From Desulfofundulus kuznetsovii DSM 6115 (GTDB lineage: Bacteria; Bacillota; Desulfotomaculia; Desulfotomaculales; Desulfovirgulaceae), in contig NC_015573.1 in the NCBI RefSeq assembly GCF_000214705.1, positions 3,417,001 to 3,481,000 of the forward strand: DNA of 64,000 nt. Reading direction: 5' to 3'. Below, in pieces: positions 54,081 to 62,501 of this stretch. Numbering within the stretch: the first letter of the stretch is position 1; every line of letters starts with the position of its first letter. The translations under genes were made by a program, and so were the position numbers. The notes beneath the pieces were generated by a model. That model was not told the origin of the DNA. It ran no database searches and saw only the letters and a list, made by a program, of their open reading frames with translations.

Positions 54081-54847
54081 GAGCCCCCGACGTTTCCCCG
54101 CTGGTATGGCAGGTGCTGCGCCGCCACCTGATCGTCTTCAGCCGCAACTGGAAAACCAACCTTTCCTTTAATTTTTTCGAGCCCCTCCTGTACATTGCAG
54201 CGCTGGGAATGGGCCTGGGTGCCTACGTGCAACCCATGGAAGGGTTGCCCTACCTGAACTACCTGGCTCCCGGACTGGTGGCTTCGTCGGCCATGTTCGC
54301 CACCAGTTACGAATGCACCTACGGCACTTTCGTGCGCATGGAATACCAGAAAACCTTCCATGCCATGGTGGCCACCCCGGTGAGCATGGACGACATAATT
54401 GTGGCTGAAATACTTTTCGGCACCTTCAAGAGCATCCTGTACGGCTCGGTAATCCTGGCGGTCATCCTGGCCCTGGGCCTGGTGGCCTCGCCCTGGGCGC
54501 TGCTGGTGCCCCCGGTGCTGGCCGTGGGGGGGTTCTTGTTTGCCGTTCTTTCCATGATCTGGACGGGGCTCGTGCCCAACATAGAAAATTTCAATTATTT
54601 CTTCTCCCTGATCATGACGCCCCTTTTTCTCTTTTCCGGCGTCTTCTTCCCTTTAAGCGGCCTGCCCCAGATCATGCAAAAGCTGGCCTGGGCCAGCCCC
54701 CTTTATCACGTGGTCAACCTGGTGCGCGGCCTGGTGCTGGGCCAGGTGCATCCCGGTTTAATCTGGGATTTCATCTGGCTTGCGGCCCTGGCTATCGCGC
54801 TGTTCCCCCTGCCCCTTTACCTGGTACGCCGGCTGGTAATCAAATAG
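54077..54847 (+). CDS. ABC-2 permease (NodJ/DrrB-like)
   Basis: 256 residues with six membrane helices. NFFEPLLYIAALGMGLGAYV and the FSLIMTPLFLFSGVFFPLSGLP region match the NodJ family. Coupled by overlap to the ATPase gene. Its last 31 bases overlap the 3' end of the convergent zinc permease gene. Confidence 0.9.
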   Translation: MRAPDVSPLVWQVLRRHLIVFSRNWKTNLSFNFFEPLLYIAALGMGLGAYVQPMEGLPYLNYLAPGLVASSAMFATSYECTYGTFVRMEYQKTFHAMVATPVSMDDIIVAEILFGTFKSILYGSVILAVILALGLVASPWALLVPPVLAVGGFLFAVLSMIWTGLVPNIENFNYFFSLIMTPLFLFSGVFFPLSGLPQIMQKLAWASPLYHVVNLVRGLVLGQVHPGLIWDFIWLAALAIALFPLPLYLVRRLVIK

Positions 54848-55695
54848 CCCTTTCCCTCTTCTGCACCATTGACCAGGCGGCGGCGCTGCCAGACACGCCA
54901 GGCGGCCGTACCGAGCTGGACCAGCATGAAAACCGCCGCCGCCAGCAGGACGATGGAGCCGCCGGGAGCCGTGCCCAGATGGTAGGAAAGGAGCAGACCC
55001 CAGAAGCACACCGTTACACCCAGGACCAGGGAAAGCCAGAAGAGGCGCCGGAAGCTGCCGGAGAACAACTGGGCGGTAAGCACCGGGATGACCATCAGGG
55101 CGCTGACCAGCAAAATCCCCACCACCCTGGTGGCTATAGTTACGGTCAGGGCCACCAGCAGGATGAAGAGCATATTCAGGCGGTCCACCGGCAAACCGGC
55201 CACACGGGCGCATTCCTCATCAAAGGAGATAAAAAACAGCTCTTTGTAGAAAAAGGACAGCAACGCCAGGGCTACAGCCCCCACCGCCAGGATCAGGAGC
55301 AGGTCTGCGGGACCGACGGTGAGAATGCTGCCGAACAGGTAGCCCATAATGTCCACGTTAAAACCCCGGGCCAGGCTGATCAGGACCACGGCCAGGGCCA
55401 GGCCGGTGCTCAACATCAGAGCCAGGACGGCCTCCCCGTGCAGCCGGCCGGTGGCCCGCAGGCGCTCGACGCCCACCGCCGCCGCCAGGGTCACCCCCAG
55501 GGTGGTCAGGGATGGGAAAACGCCCAGGATCATGCCCAGAGCCACCCCGGCCAGGGAGACGTGGGCCAGGGTGTCGGCCATGAAGGCGTAGCGGCGCATA
55601 ACCAGAAACACGCCTACCGCCGGGCAGAGCAAACCAATCACCAGCCCCGCCAGCAGTGCCCGGACCATAAAATCATACGAGAAAATTTCCCCCAT
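54817..55695 (-). CDS. znuB: Zinc ABC transporter permease (ZnuB/AdcB-like)
   Basis: 292 residues, eight to nine membrane helices. RYAFMADTLAHVSLAGVALG and the FISFDEECARVAGLPV loop are typical of the ABC-3 family. The basic C-terminal tail ends in overlap with the convergent exporter gene. Last gene of the minus-strand uptake unit. Confidence 0.9.
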   Translation of the reverse strand: MGEIFSYDFMVRALLAGLVIGLLCPAVGVFLVMRRYAFMADTLAHVSLAGVALGMILGVFPSLTTLGVTLAAAVGVERLRATGRLHGEAVLALMLSTGLALAVVLISLARGFNVDIMGYLFGSILTVGPADLLLILAVGAVALALLSFFYKELFFISFDEECARVAGLPVDRLNMLFILLVALTVTIATRVVGILLVSALMVIPVLTAQLFSGSFRRLFWLSLVLGVTVCFWGLLLSYHLGTAPGGSIVLLAAAVFMLVQLGTAAWRVWQRRRLVNGAEEGKGYLITSRRTR

Positions 55696-55761
55696 AATGA
55701 GTTCCCTCTTTGATAGAAAATCGCCCCTGAAAACCCCCGTTTGTGGTGTGGGATGTATAGT

Positions 55762-56508
55762 CTAGTGACTGTGTACCACCCGCCGGACCGGCGCCCCGTA
55801 GAGGCGGGCCAGGTTGGCGGCGGTCAGCACCTGGGACGGGGTGCCGTGGCAAATCAAGCGCTTGTTGATGCAGGCCACCCTGCCCACCCGCCGGGCCACG
55901 GTGCCGGTGTCATGGGTTACGGTGATCAGGGTAATACCCATATCCCTGTTCAGGTGCTCCAGCAAGGAATAAAAGGAATCAAGCGCCCGGCTGTCCAAAC
56001 CCACCACCGGCTCGTCCAGCACCAGCAGTTCGGGCTTGCCCACCAGCGCCCGGGCAATAAACACCCGCTGTTGCTGTCCGCCGGAAAGGCGGCCGATGAT
56101 TCGGTGGCCTGCGCCGCCCATTCCTACCAGTTCCAGGGCTTCCTCCACTGCCCGGCGGTCCTCCCTCCCCGGCCGGCGCCCCGGACCCAGGAGGCCGAAA
56201 CGACCGGACAGGACCACCTCCTCCACCGTGGCTGGAAAACGGACATCAAAACTGGTGGCCTTCTGGGGCACATAGCCAACCCGGTGCCACTGGTGAAAAC
56301 GCTGTACCGGAACGCCAAACAACCTTACCTCTCCGGAAAGGGGTTTCAAAAGACCCAGGATCAATTTGATCAGAGTTGTCTTGCCCGAACCGTTGGGCCC
56401 TATCAGGGCCAGGAAATCCCCTCTGGCCACGGTGAGGTTAATCCGCTCCAGAGCCATTTCCTCACCGTAGCTAAAGAATAAATCCCGTACTTCTACTACC
56501 GGATTCAT
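55762..56508 (-). CDS. znuC: Zinc ABC transporter ATPase (ZnuC/AdcC-like)
   Basis: 248 residues. Walker A GPNGSGKTTLI, signature LSGGQQQRV, Walker B LLVLDEPVVGLD, H-loop VTHDTG. YVPQKATSFDVRFPATVEEVV is characteristic of the metal-chelate branch. Start overlaps the znuA stop (ATGA). Confidence 0.92.
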   Translation of the reverse strand: MNPVVEVRDLFFSYGEEMALERINLTVARGDFLALIGPNGSGKTTLIKLILGLLKPLSGEVRLFGVPVQRFHQWHRVGYVPQKATSFDVRFPATVEEVVLSGRFGLLGPGRRPGREDRRAVEEALELVGMGGAGHRIIGRLSGGQQQRVFIARALVGKPELLVLDEPVVGLDSRALDSFYSLLEHLNRDMGITLITVTHDTGTVARRVGRVACINKRLICHGTPSQVLTAANLARLYGAPVRRVVHSH

Positions 56509-57440
56509 GATTTATCCCCCAGGGCAATCTTCAGGTTGACCAGGTTGTGCCTCATGATGGAGAGATAATTCTCCCCCCGGCTTTCCTCCTCCGGAGTTAT
56601 GTTCCCCATGGGGTTGAGCACCAGTGTTTGGGCCCCCACTTCCCGGGCCAGGGCCTGGGATATTTTGGGGCTGACGAGGGTTTCAAAGAAAATATACTTG
56701 ACATTGTGCTTCCGACAAAAGGCCACAATCTCGCGCATACGGGCCGGATCGGGTTCACTCTCGGGGGAAAGGCCCATTACCGCCACCTGGCGCAGCCCGT
56801 AACGCCGGGCCAGGTAGCCAAAGGCCGCGTGGGAGGTAACGATCTCCCGCCTCTTGAAGCTTTGCACGGCTTCCCGGTACTCCCGGTCAAGGTCCTGGAG
56901 CCCGGCTATGTACTCTTCGGCCCGGGATTTGTAGTAGGATGCGTGGTCCGGATCCACAGCCATAAAGGCATCCCGGATATTCTTTACCATTTCCTGCGCC
57001 AGCACTGGGTCCAGCCAGACATGAGGGTCCACCTCTCCCTCGTGGCGTTCATGGCGGTGTTCCGGGCTAGCGGTAATAAGATCCAGGCCCCGGCTGGCCT
57101 CGACCACTTTTACCCCCTTTTCTTCAAGCATGCCCAACTGCCGCCGGACCCAGGGTTCCATACCGGCGCCGTTATAGATGAAGACCTTTGCTCGGGTAAG
57201 AGCAGCCATATCTCTGGGCGTCGGTTCCCAGGTGTGGGGCTCCGCGCCGGCAGGCAAGAGCCTGGTCACCTCCACCCTGTCTCCCCCCACCTGGCGGGCA
57301 AAATCGTAAAGGGGATAGATGGTGGCCACCACCGCTATTTTCTCCTTCCCCGGCGGGGCGGAGGTGGGGGCGTCGCTGCATCCGGGCAACCAAATCAACA
57401 ACAGGCCGATCAAGAGCAAAAAAAATCCCCGCGGTTTCAA
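56505..57440 (-). CDS. znuA: Zinc-binding lipoprotein (ZnuA/AdcA-like)
   Basis: 311 residues. Lipobox LPGC (Cys21). Metal site residues: His in EPHTWEPTPRDM, His in VDPHVWLDPV, His in TSHAAFGYLA, and a C-terminal Asp/Glu. A short His-rich loop (EHRHERHEGE, about 132-141) favours zinc over manganese. First gene of the transporter operon, downstream of the Fur-type regulator. Confidence 0.92.
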   Translation of the reverse strand: MKPRGFFLLLIGLLLIWLPGCSDAPTSAPPGKEKIAVVATIYPLYDFARQVGGDRVEVTRLLPAGAEPHTWEPTPRDMAALTRAKVFIYNGAGMEPWVRRQLGMLEEKGVKVVEASRGLDLITASPEHRHERHEGEVDPHVWLDPVLAQEMVKNIRDAFMAVDPDHASYYKSRAEEYIAGLQDLDREYREAVQSFKRREIVTSHAAFGYLARRYGLRQVAVMGLSPESEPDPARMREIVAFCRKHNVKYIFFETLVSPKISQALAREVGAQTLVLNPMGNITPEEESRGENYLSIMRHNLVNLKIALGDKS

Positions 57441-57517
57441 ATCTTAAGACCCCCCGCATCAAATTATTAGGGTACCTGCAAATCCCTTCCGGCCTGGCAG
57501 TGAAGTCCGGTTAGTGC

Positions 57518-57943
57518 TTACTGACATCTTTGGCAATATCCGTAGATTTTAAACGCGTGGCCGGTAATTTTGAACCCCGGCTTCTCAACCTGCACCCGGG
57601 CCAGGCAGTCCTCGGGGCAAAAGGCGAGTTCCTCAGCCCGACCGCACTTCAGGCAAACCAGGTGGTGGTGGTGCCCATTACCGGCAAACTCGAAACGCCG
57701 GCAGCCGTCGGAGAAATCCAGTTCGCTGGCCAGACCGCAACGGATCAAAAGGTGTAAGGTGCGGTAAATGGTATCAAAACTGACGCTGGCGTAGCGTTTC
57801 TGGACCAGGCGCCAGATTTCCTCGGCGCTGAGGTGCTCCTCCCCATCCGCCTCTTCGATCAAAATGCGCAGCACTTCCTGACGCTGCGGCGTCAGGCGCA
57901 CACCCTGCGCTTTTAGCTTGCGCAGCGCCTCCTCCAGTTTCAT
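57518..57943 (-). CDS. Fur family metal regulator (probable Zur)
   Basis: 141 residues from ATG 57943 with AGGAGG seven bases upstream. DNA-binding part: GVRLTPQRQEVLRIL and FDTIYRTLHLLIRCGL. Metal part: GNGHHHHLVCLKCGRAEEL and a final GYCQRCQ, which give the two CxxC structural zinc pairs. Placement beside znuACB indicates zinc-responsive repression, though PerR or Fur activity cannot be excluded from sequence. An AT-rich imperfect palindrome (AAGAATTATT, around 57961-57970) precedes the gene. Confidence 0.85.
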   Translation of the reverse strand: MKLEEALRKLKAQGVRLTPQRQEVLRILIEEADGEEHLSAEEIWRLVQKRYASVSFDTIYRTLHLLIRCGLASELDFSDGCRRFEFAGNGHHHHLVCLKCGRAEELAFCPEDCLARVQVEKPGFKITGHAFKIYGYCQRCQ

Positions 57944-58114
57944 AGGTATGCCTCCTAGATAAGAATTATTCCAATGTACCAACATTTATTATTTAATCAA
58001 ATAACCCATCTTTTGTCAAGAACCGCCGTTCTAAAAAATGGTACCGGGATAATATGCTGTAGTGTCCTGTTCAGTCGTACTGGCAGTATAAACGGGGGAA
58101 TTTTTGCGGTCGGG

Positions 58115-58795
58115 GTGAGGGGTTTGATTTTCGGCGTTACCCATTTATCGGCCTTTGGCCTGGGCCTCCTGCATGCCCTGGAACCGGGACACGGTAAGAG
58201 CATTATGGGGGCCTACCTGGTTCTTTCCCGGGGACGGGCTGTAGATGCGCTGCTATTGGGGCTGATCACGGCGGCCACCCATACCCTGGTGGTGCTGATC
58301 CTGGCCATGGGCGCCCGCTGGGTCACCTGGCTCACCGTGGCGGCGGCGGGAGTGCCCCGGCAGGAACTGGAAGTGTGGCTGCAGCTGATCTCGGGCGTGC
58401 TCATTGCTTTTATCGGCCTGCGGCTGCTTTTTATGGGGGGTGGCTGCTGCCCCCGCTGCGGGCGGCCGGGATACCTGCCGGTGGAAGCCGGAGTACGCCG
58501 GGACCGCTGGGGGCTGTTACTGGTGGGAGTCACAAACGGTCTGGTCCCCTGTCCGGGGGCTTTGACGGTAATGCTGCTCTCCATCGGCAGCGGTACACCC
58601 CTGGTGGGCCTGAGCCTTGTGCTGGCCTTTGGCCTGGGAGGGGCGCTGGCCCTGGTGGGGGTGGGGCTGCTTTTCGTGAGGCTTTCCCACCTGGCCCAGA
58701 ACATGCTGGGTCAGCGCAGCTGGCGCTGGCTCACGGTGACCAGCGGCCTCTTAATTTTTTTCACCGGTGTACTCACCGCATGGTCGGCTTTTTAG
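58115..58795 (+). CDS. NicO/RcnA-type metal exporter
   Basis: 226 residues from GTG 58115; the frame is open back to 57974, but the upstream part has no family likeness and no start has a convincing ribosome site. Six membrane helices. The signature HALEPGHGKSIMGAYLV and a second PCPGALTVMLLSIG motif place it in the NicO family (nickel/cobalt). A Cys pair (GGCCPRCGRPG) in the central loop may bind metal. It is divergent from the Fur-type gene. The last 45 bases overlap prmC. Confidence 0.8.
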   Translation: MRGLIFGVTHLSAFGLGLLHALEPGHGKSIMGAYLVLSRGRAVDALLLGLITAATHTLVVLILAMGARWVTWLTVAAAGVPRQELEVWLQLISGVLIAFIGLRLLFMGGGCCPRCGRPGYLPVEAGVRRDRWGLLLVGVTNGLVPCPGALTVMLLSIGSGTPLVGLSLVLAFGLGGALALVGVGLLFVRLSHLAQNMLGQRSWRWLTVTSGLLIFFTGVLTAWSAF

Positions 58796-59701
58796 TACAT
58801 CACCCCGGAAGGGTTTCCCCGGGGGAGAAGAAACCATAAGCTGTGCCACCACCAACCGCTCCCGGCCGGCCAGGTCCCGCCGCACCCGGTAGCGCCAGAT
58901 ACCTTCCGGAAGCAGCCGGGCCATGAGAGGGGCCTGGGAAGGATCGATCTCCATGAGCAGGTACCCGCCCGGCGCCAGCAACTCCCTGGCCTGGGGAATC
59001 AGGCGCCGGTAGAGCTCCAGGCCGTCACAGCCGCCGTCCAGAGCCAGGTGCGGCTCATAGCGGGTCACATCCGGCATCAACTGGCCAACGGCAGCCGACG
59101 GTATGTAGGGCAGGTTGGCGGCCACCAGGGACAGGCTGCCGGGTGGAAGAACTTTTTGCAGCGGGGACAGCAAGTCCCCGGCTAAAAAAATAATACGACC
59201 GGCCACCCCGTGCCGCCGGGCGTTTTCGGCGGCCACCGCCAGGGCCGCCGGAGAAATGTCGGTGGCATAGATGGTGCCCCTGCCCAGGTAGCGGGCCAGG
59301 CTGACGGCAATGGCCCCGCTGCCCGTGCCCACATCGGCCAGGAAAAGCCGCTCTTCACCCGGCACCGTCCCCCCGGTGAAAAGCTCCAGGGCCGCCTCCA
59401 CCAAAAGCTCCGTTTCCGGGCGGGGAATGAGTACATCCCGGGTGACCCGGAAGGTAAGCCCCATAAACTCCCGGCAACCCGTCAGGTAGGCCACCGGTTC
59501 CCCGGCGGCGCGTCTTTGCAGCAACTCCTGGAATTTTTCCTCTTCCTCCAGGCTGAGGGGGCGGTTGGCCTCCCGGTATAAACCCACCCGGTCCGTGCCG
59601 GTAACATGCGCCAGGAGCACCTCCGCCTCCAGGGGGGCGGCGTCAATGCCCTTTTGGTGCAGGAAAGCCCTGGCCCGGGCCAGGGCGGCAGCGATATCCA
59701 T
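58751..59701 (-). CDS. prmC: Release factor glutamine methyltransferase
   Basis: 316 residues. N-terminal helical domain and SAM-binding DVGTGSGAIAVSLA. The substrate motif, normally NPPY, reads ANLPYIPS here. YRREFMGLTFRV-type region appears as TGCREFMGLTFRVTRDVLIPRPETE. It methylates the GGQ Gln of release factors; prfA lies upstream in the same direction. The C-terminal 30 residues are extra and overlap the convergent nicO gene. Confidence 0.93.
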   Translation of the reverse strand: MDIAAALARARAFLHQKGIDAAPLEAEVLLAHVTGTDRVGLYREANRPLSLEEEEKFQELLQRRAAGEPVAYLTGCREFMGLTFRVTRDVLIPRPETELLVEAALELFTGGTVPGEERLFLADVGTGSGAIAVSLARYLGRGTIYATDISPAALAVAAENARRHGVAGRIIFLAGDLLSPLQKVLPPGSLSLVAANLPYIPSAAVGQLMPDVTRYEPHLALDGGCDGLELYRRLIPQARELLAPGGYLLMEIDPSQAPLMARLLPEGIWRYRVRRDLAGRERLVVAQLMVSSPPGKPFRGDVLKSRPCGEYTGEKN

Positions 59702-59718
59702 AAAATAACTCCCCTCGA

Positions 59719-60026
59719 GTAAATATTCAGTAAAACCGTTATAACGAGGATGCGGCGCTGTCCCCGCTCACTCCAGTGCTTCGCGCCGACAGCACCGCGG
59801 CTCGCTTCGGGCCGGCTCTGGCTCTCTGCGGATTGCCCGCCACTAATCATTCTTCAGTTGTTACCCCTTGAAACAATATGCCTTAAAAGGTCTTCTTCCG
59901 GGTAGTTCATCATGCGTCCTCGAGAGCCGAGCCGGCAACCTCGCTTCACCGGGTGCTGTTACCGGCGCTTCGCAAGTCGTTCGCTCCGGACAGCGCCGCA
60001 TCCAACCGGGTTCACTGAATATTTAC
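59719..60026. repeat. Repeat family A, copy 2 (complete)
   Basis: 308 bp. Outer arms GTAAATATTCAGT-AAnCCG at 59719-59738 and 60007-60026 match 18 of 20. Inner arms GGATGCGGCGCTGTCC (59748-59763) and the exact complement (59988-60003). It is the inverted counterpart of 48535-48803, with about 80 bases at each end nearly identical and a diverged centre. It fills the prmC-prfA gap and has no coding frame of note. Confidence 0.78.
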
Positions 60027-60035
60027 CTCCTCGAT

Positions 60036-61109
60036 TTATGCGTTATCCACCTGTTGCAGGCGCCGGGCCTGATCCGTGGTGACCAGGGCGTCGATAATTT
60101 CATCCAGCTCGCCCATGAGCACTTCCTCAAGGCGGTGGATGGTTAAACCGATGCGGTGGTCGGTGACGCGGTTTTGCGGAAAGTTATAAGTGCGGATCCG
60201 CTCGCTGCGGTCCCCGGTACCGACCATGGACCGGCGGGCGGAGGCAATTTTTTGCTGTTGCTCCTCCTGCAGCCGGTCCAGCAAACGGGCCCGCAGGACC
60301 CGCATGGCCTTTTCCTTGTTTTTGTGCTGGCTTTTTTCATCCTGGCAGGAGACCACGATTCCCGTGGGCAGGTGGGTAATGCGCACCGCGGACTGGGTTG
60401 TGTTCACCGACTGGCCGCCCGGCCCGGTGGAACAAAAGACATCTATGCGCAGGTCGTTGGGGTTAATCTCCACATCCACTTCCTCGGCTTCCGGCAGGAC
60501 GGCCACCGTCGCGGCAGAAGTATGGATGCGCCCCCCCGATTCGGTGGTGGGCACCCGCTGCACCCGGTGCACGCCGCTTTCAAACTTCAACTTGCTGTAT
60601 GCCCCCCTGCCCTCGATGAGAAAAATGACTTCCTTGATACCGCCCAGATCGGTGTAGCTGGTATTCATCAAATCAATTTTCCAGCCCTGGCGCTCGGCAT
60701 ACCGGGTGTACATGCGAAACAGGTCGGCGGCAAAAAGGGCCGCCTCTTCCCCGCCGGTACCGGCACGTATTTCCATAATGACGTTCTTCTCATCATTGGG
60801 GTCCCTGGGCAGCAAAAGCACTTTTAATTTGTGCTCCAGTTCCCCTTTCTTCTCCTCCTGCGCCTCAAGTTCCGTCTCCACCAGTTCCCGGAAATCCGGC
60901 TCCAGCTTTTCCCGCAAGAGTTCCTTTGCCTCCCGGATGTCCCGGCACACCTTTTTATACTCCCGGTACACTTCGACGATCTCTTCCAGTTCCGCGTGGG
61001 CCTTGACATATTGCTGCCAGCGCGACCGGTCGTTAATTACTTCCGGGTCGGCAATAAGGTTGCTCAATTCCTCATAGCGCTGCTCCAGGCTGTCCAGTTT
61101 GTCCAGCAT
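60036..61109 (-). CDS. prfA: Peptide chain release factor 1
   Basis: 357 residues from ATG 61109, after AGGAGG. GGQ loop in [21 protein letters not shown]. Tripeptide anticodon region with [21 protein letters not shown]. Full length. The start overlaps the DUF1385 gene end by 38 bases. Confidence 0.97.
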   Translation of the reverse strand: MLDKLDSLEQRYEELSNLIADPEVINDRSRWQQYVKAHAELEEIVEVYREYKKVCRDIREAKELLREKLEPDFRELVETELEAQEEKKGELEHKLKVLLLPRDPNDEKNVIMEIRAGTGGEEAALFAADLFRMYTRYAERQGWKIDLMNTSYTDLGGIKEVIFLIEGRGAYSKLKFESGVHRVQRVPTTESGGRIHTSAATVAVLPEAEEVDVEINPNDLRIDVFCSTGPGGQSVNTTQSAVRITHLPTGIVVSCQDEKSQHKNKEKAMRVLRARLLDRLQEEQQQKIASARRSMVGTGDRSERIRTYNFPQNRVTDHRIGLTIHRLEEVLMGELDEIIDALVTTDQARRLQQVDNA

Positions 61110-61977
61110 GCCTTGCCTCACCTCCTAGCACCGCTCCCAGGGCTGAGATGGCCACTTCCACCTGGTCGTGGTCGGGCTCCCGGGTGGTCAGGCCCTGCAA
61201 CCACCGGCCGGGAACGATGAAAAGCCGGCACAGGAAGAAGTTGGGATACCTGGCCGAAAGCTTTAACAGTTCATAGGAAACTCCCGCCAGCACGGGCAGC
61301 AACAAAATGCGGGAAGTTATCCGCCACCAGAGCACCTGCTCACCCAGCAGGGAGAAAAGAAAAATGCTTACCACCAGCACAATGAGAATGAAACTGGTGC
61401 CGCAACGGGGGTGAAAGGTGGAGTGGCGCTGTACATTGGGCACGGTAAGCTCCTCGCCGGCCTCGTAGGCATTGATCACCTTGTGTTCAGCCCCGTGGTA
61501 CTGAAAGACCCGCCGGATATCGGGCAGCATCCCAATGGAGGCCACATAAAGGAGAAAGACGCCCAAACGAACGACTCCTTCGACAAAACTCTGGACCAGA
61601 GCCCCCCGCATAAAGCCGGCCAGGAAATGAGCGAGACCGACGGGCAGGATCACGAACAAAAATATCCCCAGGGCCAGAGCCACGGCCAGGGTTAAAACAA
61701 TGTCCCGGGTGCTCAGTTCCTCCTCCTCCCCCACCGCCTGGCTGGCCGAAAAGGAGAGGGCCTCCAGACCCATGACCAGGGATTCAATTAATACCACCAC
61801 TCCCCTGACGAGGGGCCATTTCAGCACGGGGAAGCGGGCAGGCAGGGAACCCACGGGCCTGGTATCCAGAACCACGGTGGCATCGGGCCGCCGCACCGCC
61901 ACAGCCCTTAATGCCGGTCCCCGCATCATTACCCCCTCGATGACGGCCTGCCCGCCGTATTGAAAATCGCCCATCAT
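61072..61977 (-). CDS. DUF1385 family membrane protein
   Basis: 301 residues. N-terminal [14 protein letters not shown] is the family mark. Four to five membrane helices, with [15 protein letters not shown] and [20 protein letters not shown] in the middle, also conserved. Function unknown; the gene is regularly found beside prfA and rpmE in Firmicutes. GGGGAGAG precedes the ATG. Confidence 0.92.
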   Translation of the reverse strand: MMGDFQYGGQAVIEGVMMRGPALRAVAVRRPDATVVLDTRPVGSLPARFPVLKWPLVRGVVVLIESLVMGLEALSFSASQAVGEEEELSTRDIVLTLAVALALGIFLFVILPVGLAHFLAGFMRGALVQSFVEGVVRLGVFLLYVASIGMLPDIRRVFQYHGAEHKVINAYEAGEELTVPNVQRHSTFHPRCGTSFILIVLVVSIFLFSLLGEQVLWWRITSRILLLPVLAGVSYELLKLSARYPNFFLCRLFIVPGRWLQGLTTREPDHDQVEVAISALGAVLGGEARHAGQTGQPGAAL

Positions 61978-62034
61978 ACTCTCCCCTTATACTCACTGGA
62001 GGCGAAACCGCCCGGGCGTTGCTTACCCGCCGCG

Positions 62035-62061
62035 AAAAAAGTAAAGCGATCTTCGCTTTTA
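62035..62061 (-). terminator. Terminator after rpmE
   Basis: On the minus strand GTAAAAGCG-AAGAT-CGCTTTAC is followed by TTTTTT. A second hairpin, AGCAGAG/CTCTGCT, is at 62085-62104. Confidence 0.7.
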
Positions 62062-62106
62062 CGGGCGGCATCTCCAAGCAAATAGCAGAGCCCCCGCTCT
62101 GCTACC

Positions 62107-62307
62107 CTACTTCAAGCCGTATTTTTTGCGGAACCGGTCCGCCCTTCCCCTGGTCTCCACAGTCCGCTGGGAACCGGTAAAGAAGGGGTGGCATTTGGAA
62201 CAAATTTCTACCCTGAGCTCCTTTTTGGTCGAACCGGTTTCAAAGGTGTTGCCGCAGACGCAAATCACCCTCGCCGGCCCGTATTTGGGGTGGATGCCTT
62301 CCTTCAC
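62107..62307 (-). CDS. rpmE: Ribosomal protein L31 (zinc-binding form)
   Basis: 66 residues from GTG 62307. [20 protein letters not shown] followed by [14 protein letters not shown] gives the CxC...CxxC zinc ligands of the C+ type of L31. Its zinc content links to the znu locus nearby only by function. Promoter and terminator both lie close. Confidence 0.97.
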   Translation of the reverse strand: MKEGIHPKYGPARVICVCGNTFETGSTKKELRVEICSKCHPFFTGSQRTVETRGRADRFRKKYGLK

Positions 62308-62359
62308 TGGAAAATCACCTCACTTAAAACCTCACTGCATCTTAATTGCATACTTTACT

Positions 62360-62388
62360 ATTATAACATAGGGTATAATAAGGAGCAA
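62360..62388 (-). promoter_or_regulatory. Sigma-A promoter of rpmE
   Basis: Minus strand TTGCTC (62388-62383) and TATAAT (62365-62360) with a 17-base spacer, 53 bases before the rpmE start. Confidence 0.7.
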
Positions 62389-62501
62389 GACTTGTCACTC
62401 TTGAATTGAGCGAAATTTCATGATAAGGTAATAATGTAGTATTCTGGTTGTTGTTTCGCATCACCGAACTTATATTCCTCGTTAACAGGAGGTTTTTTTA
62501 T

